A DNA stretch of 64,000 nucleotides, from the NCBI GenBank assembly GCA_963576475.1, contig OY754975.1:21571169-21635168 (forward strand), read 5' to 3'. Numbering within the stretch: the first letter of the stretch is position 1; each line of letters starts with the position of its first letter. The stretch is from Molanna angustata. Taxonomy: Eukaryota; Arthropoda; Insecta; Trichoptera; Molannidae. The translations under genes and the position numbers were made by a program. Positions 52,575 through 63,960 of this stretch are shown one piece after another. The notes under the pieces were generated by a model, which saw nothing but the letters and a program-made list of their open reading frames with translations, was not told where the DNA came from and made no database searches.

Positions 52575-55500
52575 CTAGAAGATAAATAATTTCATTAATA
52601 AAAATTGCAAAATGATAATTTACTTCAGTGAAAGTTTTAATTATTTGAAACAAAACTACATAATGTTAGGGACTATTTAAGAATGGAAAAGTATGGCTAT
52701 GTATATTTTTTTTATTTATTAAATACAACAGCTTAGTCTATATTACAATCATAAAAGAACATAATATCAATTTTCATAGCACCAATCATCATTCATCATT
52801 TTACAAAAAAGTAGGTACAAGTTAAGTTTTATTTTGACATATAAAGAATCTAAAACTCTTCCTTGACTATTAGGCATTTTGTCTTTAGGCCACTTATTTT
52901 TATTTTTAATTTACTGTGTAAACATAATATATGATGACTTGCAGAACTTTGGAAATACAACAATAAAAACATTTTGATTAAAAAATCGGAATTGCTTTCT
53001 ATTCCTTGATCTTTTGACGGAATTATAGTTTTTGTATCAATATTTTTCTTTGAATATGCACACAAAGAACATGAGAAGAGTTTAGAAAATTGTAAAGACC
53101 GTGAAGGCACTCTAGCTGTACCAAAAAGTGAAGGAAATGAATTGTAAAGAAACAACAGAAGGAGCTACAAAATATATAAGTATATTAAAAATGTGAAATA
53201 TAATTTGGTTTTTAAATTACTTGAGTTTGTGCGAGGCGTCCAGTGTGTCAGTCCTCAGAATCCTGATGGCCATAGCAATTAGAAGAAAGAGGATAAGGGC
53301 GCCGCATATTGGCACTGCAATGGTAGCGGCTCGAAACCACAGCTCTCCGGGGTTGTCTGCGGTGGCTGGTGGGGCAGGGGCTGCAGGAGGACCTCCAAGA
53401 GTGCCAACAGCTAAACCACTGAATCCGTTGAGGTTGCTCGAACCTAAGAATAAAAAATAATTAATACCATATTATTAATCATCAAAGAAGAGTACAGACA
53501 GTGATTTTAAATGTGATTGAGCAAGACAGGTAACTTGGAATCTCTCCATAGAATATTAAAAAAAATCATTTTTTTCCAATAATTATTATTGAGTATTATA
53601 TGACAAAAAATGTCATAAAAAACACAAATTATAATAATATTGAATTTTATTTTTGAATATTTCACACGATGTAACTAGTGTGTAATAAATATTTTTTATC
53701 CCACTACTCCACAGTATTTTTATCCCACTGTTCCACAGTATTTTTATCCCACTATTCCACAGTATTTTTATCCCACTATTCCACAGTATTTTTATCCCAC
53801 TATTCCACAGTATTTTATGCCACTATTCCTCAGTATTTTTATCGCACTATTCCACAGTATATTTTTACATACTTCTCCATAGTATTTTTATCCCACTACT
53901 CCACAGTAGGTATTTTTATCCCACTATTCCACGGTATTTTTATAGCACTACTCGTATTTTTATTCCGTTATTCCACAGTATTTTTATTCCACTATTCCAC
54001 AGTATTTCTATCCCACTGCTCCACAGTGTTTATACCAGTTTATACTTTCCACTACATGGTGGAGAATAATGATTTAACAATTTTTAAGCATTTATTTTTA
54101 AATTGATTTCTAAAAAGGTAACATGTAGAGAGTGATTACTATGAGTTTTATCATGGTGTTTTTGCGTGTATGGCATATTACTTAAAGCGTACTATGACAA
54201 TTTGTAACCAAAAATTTCAAAAATCAAACTATAAATTTGATCATCGATATAATACAGGGGAGTGCATTAATTTTCTATAGAAAATATTCATTTCTTCTCT
54301 AAAAAAACCTTTTTTAAAAAATGCTCTCACGCTCTGTAACATTGCGAAGGTATTTTAATTTTTGTAGAATGTATTGCATAAAAGTACATTCCGGGATTAC
54401 CAACCATCAAAAGACAAAAAGTGCTGTAGGGATTTGAGTGTTGGCCACAACCCACTCGTTTTTTTATGAGTTGATTGTAGATACGTGTATCGATTTCATA
54501 TTTTGTTTTGCTACTCCACCACCACGCGCCCTACATATAGGGACTGTAATCGGACCCTTCAAAGCTGCTAATCAGGAGGAAATGGAAGATGCATTTAAGG
54601 CCCTTGTATACCCTGGGTATACGGATGTACGCAAAATGCACACTAAATTACCTTCTAATGTATGAAACACGTAAAAATATTGTATATCACCTGATACAAC
54701 ATTTTATCGTGTAAAAAAGGTAAAATTTAGAGGTTTTTTTTAAATAGCAAGAACATTTTATTTATTCTAAAATTGTATACTAATAAAAAAACTCAGCCGG
54801 TAGATTTTCATATTCTCTTTCGATTGAAGTAAAAATCTACTTCATAGGCCTTGTAGTTTTTTAGTTACTTACAATAAAAAAAGGGTTTTACTAAAATTAA
54901 TTTTACAAGAAAAGTATTAAACTAATTCGAAATTCAAAAAACTCATGCAATAGAATGAAGATGTACATACAACCTGTTCTTTATTTCAAAGACGTATCTT
55001 TTGAGGGTAAGTACTGGAGGAATTATTTTCAAAATATACTATTTAGCCTACTATAGCCTCTGAAGGGTTGAATAAAATAGCGGGCAGGGAAGGTACGGGC
55101 GCAAAACTCCTAAGTTCTAATAGACGGCGCGGCGTGACAAAATTACCAATGAAAATAATATTCCATGTTAATTTCCAGTGTTGCTATGTATGCCTGGAGA
55201 AACACAGATATGGCAACGCACATAATTAATTAGCCTATAAGTAGGTACCTACCTACCTACCTTATAATGTAGCTATTAGTGGTATTTAGAAACAAATATT
55301 ATAATATTCAAGATGTGAGATAAATAATTAGTTGGATGATGAATAGTGTACTGACCTCAGATATATTTCTGGATAACCTTGCCAATGGGACACTATTGCG
55401 ATACAAATTTCTAATTAATGGCTATTACAGAACTATAATATGCTATATACCACTTATGCCAGATCTGAGATAACACGGGTTATTTAGAAATAAATAAAGC

Positions 55501-58500
55501 ATTTTACGTCCATAGAATGATTTGTGTGAAGCAAAGTTTTTTTTTAATTAAAACTACTATTTACATAATTCGAATATTTCTATTTTGCATTTAATAGGGG
55601 GACTGCTGCCAACGTACCTATTTTTCAATTTGATATACCATTATTATTTCTAATCAAATCGTTTTGAAAAAAAAAATTAAATTGTTTTGGTATTAATAAA
55701 GAAAAATATACCTTAACTTTTTGATAATGTTCTGTATAAATTCTTGTAGAAAAATAATGGCATACCCCGATTTTCAACGTTTATCTTATATTTTTAATAA
55801 ACTACAAGGCGTGGTTCAATATCCTTTTTTTAATTCAAAAAGACAAAAATATCTAGAAAAACATGATGTGACGTTGCATTTATGCTACAGGTTTAGTAAA
55901 CAAACCTAAAAAACATTTATTTTCCATTCAGCGCCATTGCGAAATAAAAGTTTTTTTTGTTTTACTTAACCTGATGCATTAATGCAACGATACATAATAT
56001 TTTCCAGATATTTTGTTCTTCTTTAATTTATAAAAAGATATATTGCTCTATACCTTATAGTTTTTTTAGAAATTCAAGATAAATATCAAAAATCGGGGTG
56101 TGTTTATTATTTTTCTACAAGAATATATACAGAACATAATTAAAAAGTTAAGGTATATTTTTCTTTATTAATATCCAAACTAAGTTATCTTTATCAAAAT
56201 GATTCGTTTTGTAGTAATGATGCAATTTCGTATTGAAAAAAATAGGTAGGTTGGCAGCAGTCGCCCTCTTAATACCTACATCTTCATATTTATTTTAAAT
56301 TACATTCATTCATTCATACTATCACGGCAAATCCAACAATGTAGCGTAACCAACGATAGATGTGCGGAAGTGCATTACCTTATAAAAGGAAGCACTGCAC
56401 GTGCGTGTTTTCCCACACACAAGTATCGTTTCACCTAAAAAGAAACTACATTCAGAATGGGTGGTGAACCTCATTGCTGAACTATAATATGAGATGTTAT
56501 TGTTGCCTGTTGCATTTTCGATAACCCGACTCTTACGGGACACTCGAAAACGATGATAATAGAAAAGTGGCAGCACTATTCTAAGCTGGTGACTCATTTT
56601 TAATTACAATTATCGAATATTAAATCGATTGGCATGGCAGAAGACGCATCGAAGTAAAATTAACGCTGTGGAAATGAGGTGCCAATGATAAATGTATGAC
56701 AAAACAATTTATGATAGGATAAGGAATATCAGAAGAGAATGTAAGATTGAATTTTTTTTATAAAAAAATAATATGTCCTTGTACAATACATCTTCCTACT
56801 TATTTTAGGGAACGAAATCGGTCGAGGCAGGATTCGAACTCGCGACCACTGGATTACTAACCCAATGCGCTAACCGCTCTACCATCGACCCACCTGATAT
56901 TGTGATGTAGGGGCCAGACGAGAAAGAGCTGGCTTGATCATATAAATGAGATTTTGAAAGATGGGAACACGTACACGTAGTCAGAATAATAGGAGAGCAT
57001 GTATGACGCGATGTATGGATATAAATGAGGCAAACGTGTATGCCAAGATAGAAGTATCTGGTGTTCGGTTCTCTCCGCCTACCCCAAATAGGGAAACGGC
57101 GTGATGGTACGTATGTATATATGTATGTATGAATATTACATAGGTACAGAATTAGATGAAGTAACTGCTATCTATAAAAAATCGGTTGAAAATAAAAAAA
57201 AATCACGATATCATTCGTATAAGTATCATTAACAATATAAAACTCGTATTATGAGAAAGTTTCCGACATTTCCTTTTATAGCAAACGCAATAATTGATAA
57301 TATTTTTTATGAAGCATTAATAATACATTTGAATTCTTCCATAGCGGTAGCAATTCGTAGCATGAGGCTAATAAAAACGCATAATAATATTGATAGCATC
57401 CATTGTGTCGTGTATTTTATAAAGCTCCCGGCAGCTAGACTCCAATCATTCATTCACTGAGGACGGTCCAGTGCTGCAAAAGAGTTTCCGAAGACGGGCG
57501 CCATAGGGGGCCGTGATATTATAATATTAATTCAATAGAAAATAAAAAGATCTATACGTTATTACATACATAATATGTACATTAGGTACATAGGAAGGTA
57601 CATCTTCCATAGGAAAGAAATTATTAATGTACTTTTGCAACACTTCACATAATTTATAATATTTAGATGGATTTTTTTATCTTATATCACCATAACATTT
57701 CACGGTGAGAAGGTGCATAATGTAATCTTTATTAACCACGAAGCCGTCGCGTAATTATTATACAAATGTTACAACGGAGCATCATTATTTCTATCTTCTT
57801 GAACGGCGTAGAGTCATGGACTCTAAGAGAGTTAGAGAGTCATGGACTCTAAGAGAGTTAGAGAGAAAGTGGATTGATGCTTTCGAGATGTGGTGTTGAT
57901 AGAGAATAAGGTACCTACGATAATTTGAAAAATATGTAAATATATAAAATATCTTGTTAATTTTGTCGACGGATAATTCGTGGTGAAACTCCATTATACT
58001 AGCTATAAATGAAAACCCTAATTTGTTTATGTTTCACTATTTAATTTAAAATTGGCACTGACCGGTATCGATCTGTTGAAGATCATCGTCAGAGTGCACG
58101 AAAATGAATGTTAACAGAGCATAAATTTTAATAATATCTGAATATTGGTACAAAACCTTTTTTTGTAAAGTTCTATATCAGTTCGATCAGTATTGCCAGA
58201 AATAACTGATGAAGAAAACTGGCAAACAAAACAGTATATGGTAAATATGTGTGCAAATATGAATATAAAGACAATGTCGAAGTAGAGAACAAAACTGATA
58301 TACCCCCTATTCAGTAACTATTGTAACTAAATTAGGAACGTTCTAAAATTGCAGATTTTAGAACGTTCTTATTTTAGTTACAATAGTTACTGAATAGGGG
58401 GTAATACCCCCTATTCAGTAACTATTGTAACTAAAATAGGAACGTTCTAAAATTGTAGATTTTAGATTTACGGTTTTATTTCAGCGTTATAACATATCAA

Positions 58501-60061
58501 CTTGGACTAAATGGAATACGAACGTACCTATTTTGGTCGGAACGTTCTTAAAACGTTACTGAATCAGACGTATTATGAATAATTATGAAAATTATGAAAT
58601 TTTCATCATTTTCATAATTATTCAAAATACGTCTAATTCAGTAACTTTTTAAGAACATTCCGGCCAATATAGGTACGTTCCTATTCCATTTAATCCAAAT
58701 TTATATTTTATAACACTGAAATAAGACCGTAAATCTAAAATCTACAATTTTAGAACGTTCCTATTTTAGTTACAATAGTTACTGAATAGGGGGTAATGTA
58801 AAAACGAATTATAAAAATAACGAAGAAAAAATATTATTGTGAATCCAGAGGTTGTGTGTATCCATGTAGCGACTTTTGGTTCTTGTGTGTATCCATGTAG
58901 CGACTTTTGGTTCTTGTGTGTATCCATGTAGCGACTTTTGGTTCTTGTGTGTATCCATGTAGCGACTTTTGGTTCTTGTGTGTATCCATGTAGCGACTTT
59001 TGGTTCTTCGCTATTCTTTTATTATTATTTTTTTATTCATTACCTTACTGTTTTGTTAGCCAGTTTTCTTCATCCGTTCTTTCTGGCAATAATATCAATA
59101 TATAAAATCAATAAAATAAAATAAAAAATACTAATTGAACTTATAGAACTTTACAAAAAAAGTTTGTGTACCAATATTCAATATATTATTTAGGTATACT
59201 CTGTTGACATTCATTTTCGTGCACTATGACGATGATCTTCAACAGATCGATACCGGTCAGTGTCAATTTTAAATTAAATAGTAAAACTTAAACAAATTAG
59301 TGTAAAATATAATTATACATCCGAATTGATATTTTCCTGAGCAGATTGCAAACCCTCCCCAACGCTACGTAGTGCGCTTCTTCAGAAGAGTATAATGGAC
59401 TCAAATCCTAAAAGCTGGTGTCCCCTGCGTAGCCATGTTAAAATAAAAATTAGAAGTTCAAATAAAAATATGCTTCGCCTAGTGATTACAATTTTATTAT
59501 TATTATCTTTGTATTGGATAGTGCCTCTTAATCTGTGCGATAGGTTTCTGCTTTGTGTCATCATTTTCAACTCTTTAGAGGCTGTTATCTGCGAAAGCTT
59601 ACCACTACTTCATAGGGTTCATATTATCCAATTGTTGTCACGTTCTGTGGTACTTTTTTACAGAAAAAAATAACTCATACTATATCAGCGCTCTTGGAGT
59701 GATATTGTATCACTAAACGGCGCATTATAAATTATATTTATTATTATTATGTTTTAAGTATAAGTAAATATTTTTAATGGACCATTATACTAAATGACGT
59801 AAGTCTAGAATCGTGGGGTCTTAGTAATAATATACAAGGTATCTAATTTTAAAATATAGAAATAAAAAAATACCTGAAAGTGAGTCGTTGATCCTGACTC
59901 TGGTAAGGGGGTTGTCAACGTGATTGCAGAGGTCGCTGAAGCAGCACAGAAGAAGAGAGGAACCCCAAGTGCCGCTACTACCACCACCACTAGCTGATCC
60001 ACTACCGGCTGTGACTCCTGACGAGCGGCCGGGTGAGTTCATACATTTACTTTTTAGCTCA
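52079..60061 (-). CDS. Bambi: BAMBI-like BMP/activin membrane-bound inhibitor, three 3' exons (5' end not in window)
   Basis: BAMBI is a TGF-beta-family pseudoreceptor: it has a cysteine-rich ectodomain and one transmembrane helix but no kinase domain, and it dampens BMP/activin/Nodal signalling. Three exons with compatible phases (2, 1, 2) are visible: 59874-60061, 53221-53443 and 52079-52574, totalling 907 nt. The ectodomain ends with CCFSDLCNH. The juxtamembrane and membrane stretch reads ELWFRAATIAVPICGALILF, nearly the vertebrate BAMBI sequence WFRAAVIAVPI. The tail ends in a DKEAILCW-type motif resembling the vertebrate DKILSLVHW. The signal peptide and first cysteines must be encoded above 60.1 kb or outside the window. 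The gene is known from Tribolium and lost in Drosophila, so this is consistent with a non-dipteran insect. Confidence 0.88.
53221..53443 (-). CDS. Bambi: BAMBI exon: transmembrane segment
   Basis: Acceptor TATTCTTAG|GTTCGA; donor AACTCAA|GTAATT leaving phase 2. A Pro/Ala-rich stalk is followed by ELWFRAATIAVPICGALILF, the membrane helix, and AIRILRTDTLDASHKL. The WFRAA-IAVPI signature is the strongest evidence for BAMBI. The open frame on the plus strand here is an antisense shadow. Confidence 0.9.
53690..54030 (+). repeat. 24-bp tandem repeat, open in one frame
   Basis: About 14 degenerate copies of a unit like CAGTATTTTTATCCCACTAT. Because 24 is a multiple of three, one plus-strand frame stays open as an FLSHYSTV-type octapeptide repeat. 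It lies in a BAMBI intron 250 bp from the transmembrane exon. I see no start, splice or domain support for translation. Confidence 0.85.
55597..56268. mobile_element. Foldback MITE with about 200-bp inverted arms, TTAATA duplication
   Basis: The left arm from GGGGGACTGCTGCCAACG (55597 to about 55800) is repeated inverted at about 56040-56268 (ending TGGCAGCAGTCGCCCTC). Flanks are TTAATA at 55591-55596 and 56269-56274. Both arms hold the conserved segments around TTCTTGTAGAAAAATAAT and CCCGATTTT. Found in the large BAMBI intron. Confidence 0.75.
56650..57130 (+). mobile_element. RTE-like retroposon 3' end interrupted by a SINE
   Basis: Plus-strand remnant (words such as RRECKI, then after the SINE a GPDEKELA-like stretch), ending ACCCCAAATAGGGAAACGGC then GTGATGGTACGTATGTA. 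It matches the 16.2-kb copy, with a reverse SINE-A inserted at about 56749-56895. Confidence 0.6.
56749..56895 (-). mobile_element. SINE-A copy inside a retroposon
   Basis: Reverse orientation. Head TTCGAACTCGCGACCACTGG, body shortened. It splits the RTE-like remnant at 56.65-57.13 kb, so it is the younger insertion. Confidence 0.7.
58302..58401. mobile_element. Small palindromic MITE, member 1 of a tandem pair
   Basis: A roughly 100-bp near-perfect palindrome with ends CCCCCTATTCAGTAACTATT...CAATAGTTACTGAATAGGGGG. It is separated by TAATA from a longer relative. Its own middle is AGAACGTTC on both sides of a short loop. Confidence 0.7.
58407..58793. mobile_element. Palindromic MITE (387 bp), member 2 of a tandem pair
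   Basis: Same termini as the preceding small palindrome. The arms (about 190 bp each) meet at a centre near 58600 rich in ATTATGAAAATT. The arms differ by scattered substitutions, so the palindrome is not recent. No coding content. Confidence 0.7.
58852..59006. repeat. Minisatellite, 31 bp x 5
   Basis: Five identical tandem copies of a 31-bp unit containing TGTATCCATGTAGCGACTTT. The identity suggests recent expansion or ongoing homogenisation. It lies inside the composite foldback region. Confidence 0.9.
59874..60061 (-). CDS. Bambi: BAMBI exon: end of cysteine-rich ectodomain
   Basis: Acceptor TTGTTTCAG|TGAGCT; donor CTTTCAG|GTATTT leaving phase 1. It encodes ELKSKCMNSPGRSSGVTAGS, a Gly/Ser-rich insertion, and LLLCCFSDLCNHVDNPLT. 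The CC-x4-CN pattern is the C-terminal signature of the activin-receptor ectodomain fold. The Gly/Ser loop is unusual. Confidence 0.85.
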
Positions 60062-60119
60062 CTGAAACAATACATATATTATACATTAAAAAAATATTCA
60101 GAATCTTGAAAAATAAAAT

Positions 60120-60275
60120 ATAAGAAGCTTGAAAAATCGACGAGTATGTATGAGACGATGCATGGATGTAAAAGAAGCTAGAATGTGTGCAAAAATAGAG
60201 GAGTATGGCGCTCGGTTCGCTCTGCTTACCTCGTAAGGGATATGGCGTGATGGTATGTACCTATGTATGTAAAAA
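60120..60275 (+). mobile_element. RTE-like retroposon 3' end, short
   Basis: The last 150 bp of the same family as 16190-16590, ending CTCGTAAGGGATATGGCGTG then ATGGTATGTACC. It lies 60 bp upstream of the BAMBI exon at 59874-60061. Confidence 0.6.
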
Positions 60276-60889
60276 TTCTTCGTGTAGTTTTTGTGTTTAT
60301 GGCGTACCAACTATGAAATGTTGTATCCTTTATACAGCCAAGGCTATTTAATTCAAATTGATATAATAATATGAATAAATAATTATTGTAGCCGTGTAAA
60401 ATATCAAGTTTTTTTGGATAGGCAAGTATGTAATTTATTACAATAAATGTAAATAAAATAAAACACCCCTATGCACCCTGCGCAAGCGGAGAGTTGATTA
60501 TTAGCATCTAACTATTTGTGTAGCTTCAACGAATGTGTAAATACTATGTAAAATATGAATTATTTATGTATAACAACGTAATAACATTATTAGCATTTTT
60601 GTGTAAACCTATGAAACTACAATATAAACATTTGTTTAGTTATATGGACCAAATTAACACATGTTACCTGGTATTACAATTTGTGAAGATTTGGAATAAT
60701 AACATTTCGAATCCTGCCTCGACCAATTTTGTTCACCTATAGCACAAGCATTTATGCTTATTTTATGGAACGTCGGAAAATGTATATGTAGGTACTTGTT
60801 TAACAAAGACATATTCATTTAAAAAAATACGCTTAAATTTTGCGAAATCATGACTCTCCCCTATTCCATAGTGTGGAGAGTAAAAATAT

Positions 60890-61757
60890 GTGTAAATCTA
60901 TGTAGATACAATGTAAACATGTGTGTAGATATATAATAATAATATTAATATGTGTAAATCTATGTCACTATAATATAAACATTTGTGTAGATACATAATA
61001 ATAATATTAATATGTGTAAATCTATGTAGATACAATGTAAACATGTGTGTAGATATATAATAATAATATTAATATGTGTAAATCTATGTCACTATAATAT
61101 AAACATTTGTGTAGATACATAATAATAATATTAATATGTGTAAATCTATGTAGATACAATGTAAACATGTGTGTAGATATATAATAATAATATTAATATG
61201 TGTAAATCTATGTCACTATAATATAAACATTTGTGTAGATATATAATAATAATATTAATATGTGTAAATCTATGTCACTATAATATAAACATTTGTGTAG
61301 ATACATAATAATAATATTAATATGTGTAAATCTATGTAGATACAATGTAAACATGTGTGTAGATATATAATAATAATATTAATATGTGTAAATCTATGTC
61401 ACTATAATATAAACATTTGTGTAGATACATAATAATAATATTAATATGTGTAAATCTATGTAGATACAATGTAAACATGTGTGTAGATATATAATAATAA
61501 TATTAATATGTGTAAATCTATGTCACTATAATATAAACATTTGTGTAGATATATAATAATAATATTAATATGTGTAAATCTATGTCACTATAATATAAAC
61601 ATTTGTGTAGATACATAATAATAATATTAATATGTGTAAATCTATGTAGATACAATGTAAACATGTGTGTAGATATATAATAATAATATTAATATGTGTA
61701 AATCTATGTCACTATAATATAAACATTTGTGTAGATACATAATAATAATATTAATAT
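60890..61757. repeat. Minisatellite, 62 bp x 14, with alternating variants
   Basis: Fourteen 62-bp units starting GTGTAAATCTATGT. Type A continues AGATACAATGTAAACATGTG; type B continues CACTATAATATAAACATTTG; B' is B with GATATATAA in place of GATACATAA. The order is A B A B A B' B A B A B' B A B, so the five-unit block A B A B' B (310 bp) occurs twice. A degenerate unit follows to about 61810. Confidence 0.92.
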
Positions 61758-61809
61758 GTATAAATCTATGTAACTACAATATAAACATTTGTGAAGTTAT
61801 GGACGATAT

Positions 61810-62990
61810 TATCTATTAACACATAATACCTAGTATTATAATATTAACATTTAAGTAGCTATGAATGTAATTACAATATATTTGACACAATGCATACGTG
61901 TGTATGTACATAATGTATATGATTAATATGTAATTTATATAATGGTGACATATGAGCAATGATAGGTGGCGCCATTGTATGTAACTTATTACTGTATTAC
62001 CCACCGCACATCGTAAAAACCCGATAACCTCAAGATAACATATATTGTATAGGTATTCCTAATAACTACCTACAAAACGCATTTAATTCAACTATACATA
62101 AATGGGCACCTATTCGAAAATACATATATATTTTATTTTATATACATTAATTAACATTTAACACTGTTGATGAATTCACAATAATTTAAATGTAAAAACA
62201 ACAATACATAAACAATTTTAAAATACTTATTTGACAAACAAGGAGATAAAAATTGCCGCATTGATTGGATTTTTTTAAAATAATACAAATGAATTCACTA
62301 CCAAAGAGTAAATAATACCTACGGATATTCACTAAACGCACTAGGTACCGCCTATTCTATATGAATAAAAAAAATAATTTAACAGTATAATAGGTAAGTA
62401 GGTATATTCATACGTAATTTGTGCGGGTATAATAAGATTCAAACATTCATATATGTAAACAATTAAGAAAACCAAATAGATTGTGTATGAGAGTGAGGAT
62501 GTGTATGCGTGTGTGTATAAAAGGCCGATGTAAGGATATATAAAATAAAACATGTATGAGGGCGTATGTAAGGAACCCTTTCTTTGTGTAAATACTTTCT
62601 CAGAAGAAATGTCAAGTCTCATTCTTATTCTTCTATCCCTCTCCAAATCAAACAATCTGTGGACAAAGTTTTACAAAATTATGTCCACTTTTTCGACTTT
62701 CCAAAGTTATGATTTTGATAAAAAAAAATTGAAAGAACTCCCAAGACGTCCCATCGTACAGCTCTGGGCTGTGTTCAGATACAACGCTCGACGTCGGGCG
62801 TCGGATGTACCTACCTGAAGTTGCAGATAATGGCGTTTTTCACGCCAATCTCACTGAACGCTTTCGAGGAGCGTTTCAATCTGAAGGCAGCATCGGGCGT
62901 TTTAAATGTCGAATATCATTTATCAATCATGTCTCTTTTTAGGTTATGTTTTCATCGCAAGACAAAAATTGGGCAGTGGAGTAAATAATG
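61810..62990. other. AT-rich sequence upstream of visible BAMBI exons
   Basis: No exon with cysteine-rich or signal-peptide character was recognised on the minus strand, so the BAMBI 5' exons probably lie beyond the window. Nothing else was identified. Confidence 0.45.
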
Positions 62991-63960
62991 ATCTTTGACC
63001 TTTTATTGGAAATTTTGAATGATACTTTTCCAACTGTCGATTTGTTCAGGAGAACTTTGTTCTCTTAACATATCGACAATGTATCAAGCCAGAATACGCG
63101 AGAATTGTATGGAGAGGTCTACTTTTTTCACGGCTTTTCCAACTTTGAAGTCAAAAAACATCAACTTAGAGGCTTCGCAGCATATATGTTCCATATACGG
63201 ATTTACTCAGAATTCGGAGTAGAACATTTCGTGTGTCTGTGTGTGTGTGTGTGTCTGTGTGTGTGTCTGTGTGTGTGTGTGTCTGTGTGTCTGTGTGTGT
63301 GTCTGTGTGTCCGTCCCCCCCTTATAACTTTTGATCCGCTCAATTTACAGAGCCTAAAATTTCAGAATATATAAACAGTTACAGGCCTACAAAACTTTTA
63401 TACTCGGAATTTTGAATTTTTGTTTCAGTCAGGGGTTATCAACTTTTGAATTTTTATTTTATTTTTCCATATATCTCAGAAACCATAAACGCTAGAACGC
63501 TGAAAATTGGTACAAACATAGACAAATACAAAATCTCAAATTAGTTTTTTCAAAAAAATTCCAGGGTTTCTCAAACATTTTTTATTAAGAAAAATATTTT
63601 TTTTATGATAAATTTATGAGTTTAACTGCCTATATTTCCAAAACTTTTACAATTATCGAAAAAAGCCGAAACACCCCAACTAGATAATTTAATTTTCTAT
63701 AAAAAATATTAACATTGTAGTAGAAGATCTCAATTTTTTTTTAACAATTTTTTTAAAAATTGAATTTAGTGACGACATCGCTTCATACATTTTGTATGGC
63801 AGTCGCCTATACACAATATGTAAGAAGACTTAATAGTTTGATACTTCATCTCCAAACATACATACATACCATCATGCTATTTTGCATATTCTGGGTAGGA
63901 AAAAGGATCTTCCTCCATACTATCCTATCTTGACATACATACCTACATATGTTGTATAGA
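62990..63960 (-). repeat. Dispersed repeat A, inverted copy
   Basis: Inverted counterpart of 40950-41815, with an expanded (TG)n/(TCTG) microsatellite at about 63225-63310 next to CCGTCCCCCCC. The end is rich in CATACATACC. Confidence 0.8.

Larger units (their letters stand above)
57950..59310. repeat. Composite foldback region: inverted arms flanking the palindromic MITEs and a minisatellite
   Basis: The left arm (about 57990-58250) and right arm (about 59050-59310) are inverted copies. They share GACCGGTATCGATCTGTTGA, AGATCATCGTCA, TTGGTACA and GAAGAAAACTGGC. A single related arm is at about 11950-12110. The space between them holds two palindromic MITEs and a 5x31-bp repeat. Confidence 0.7.

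Noticed and set aside
53221..53460. Plus-strand 79-residue frame
   Set aside because: Antisense of the BAMBI transmembrane exon, which has proper splice sites on the minus strand.
60890..61757. Regularly spaced repeats resembling a CRISPR array
   Set aside because: Units are contiguous 62-mers with no unique spacers, and the context is an insect genome; it is a minisatellite.
63225..63374. Cys-rich frame at the (TG)n stretch
   Set aside because: Translation of a microsatellite inside dispersed repeat A, not a protein.
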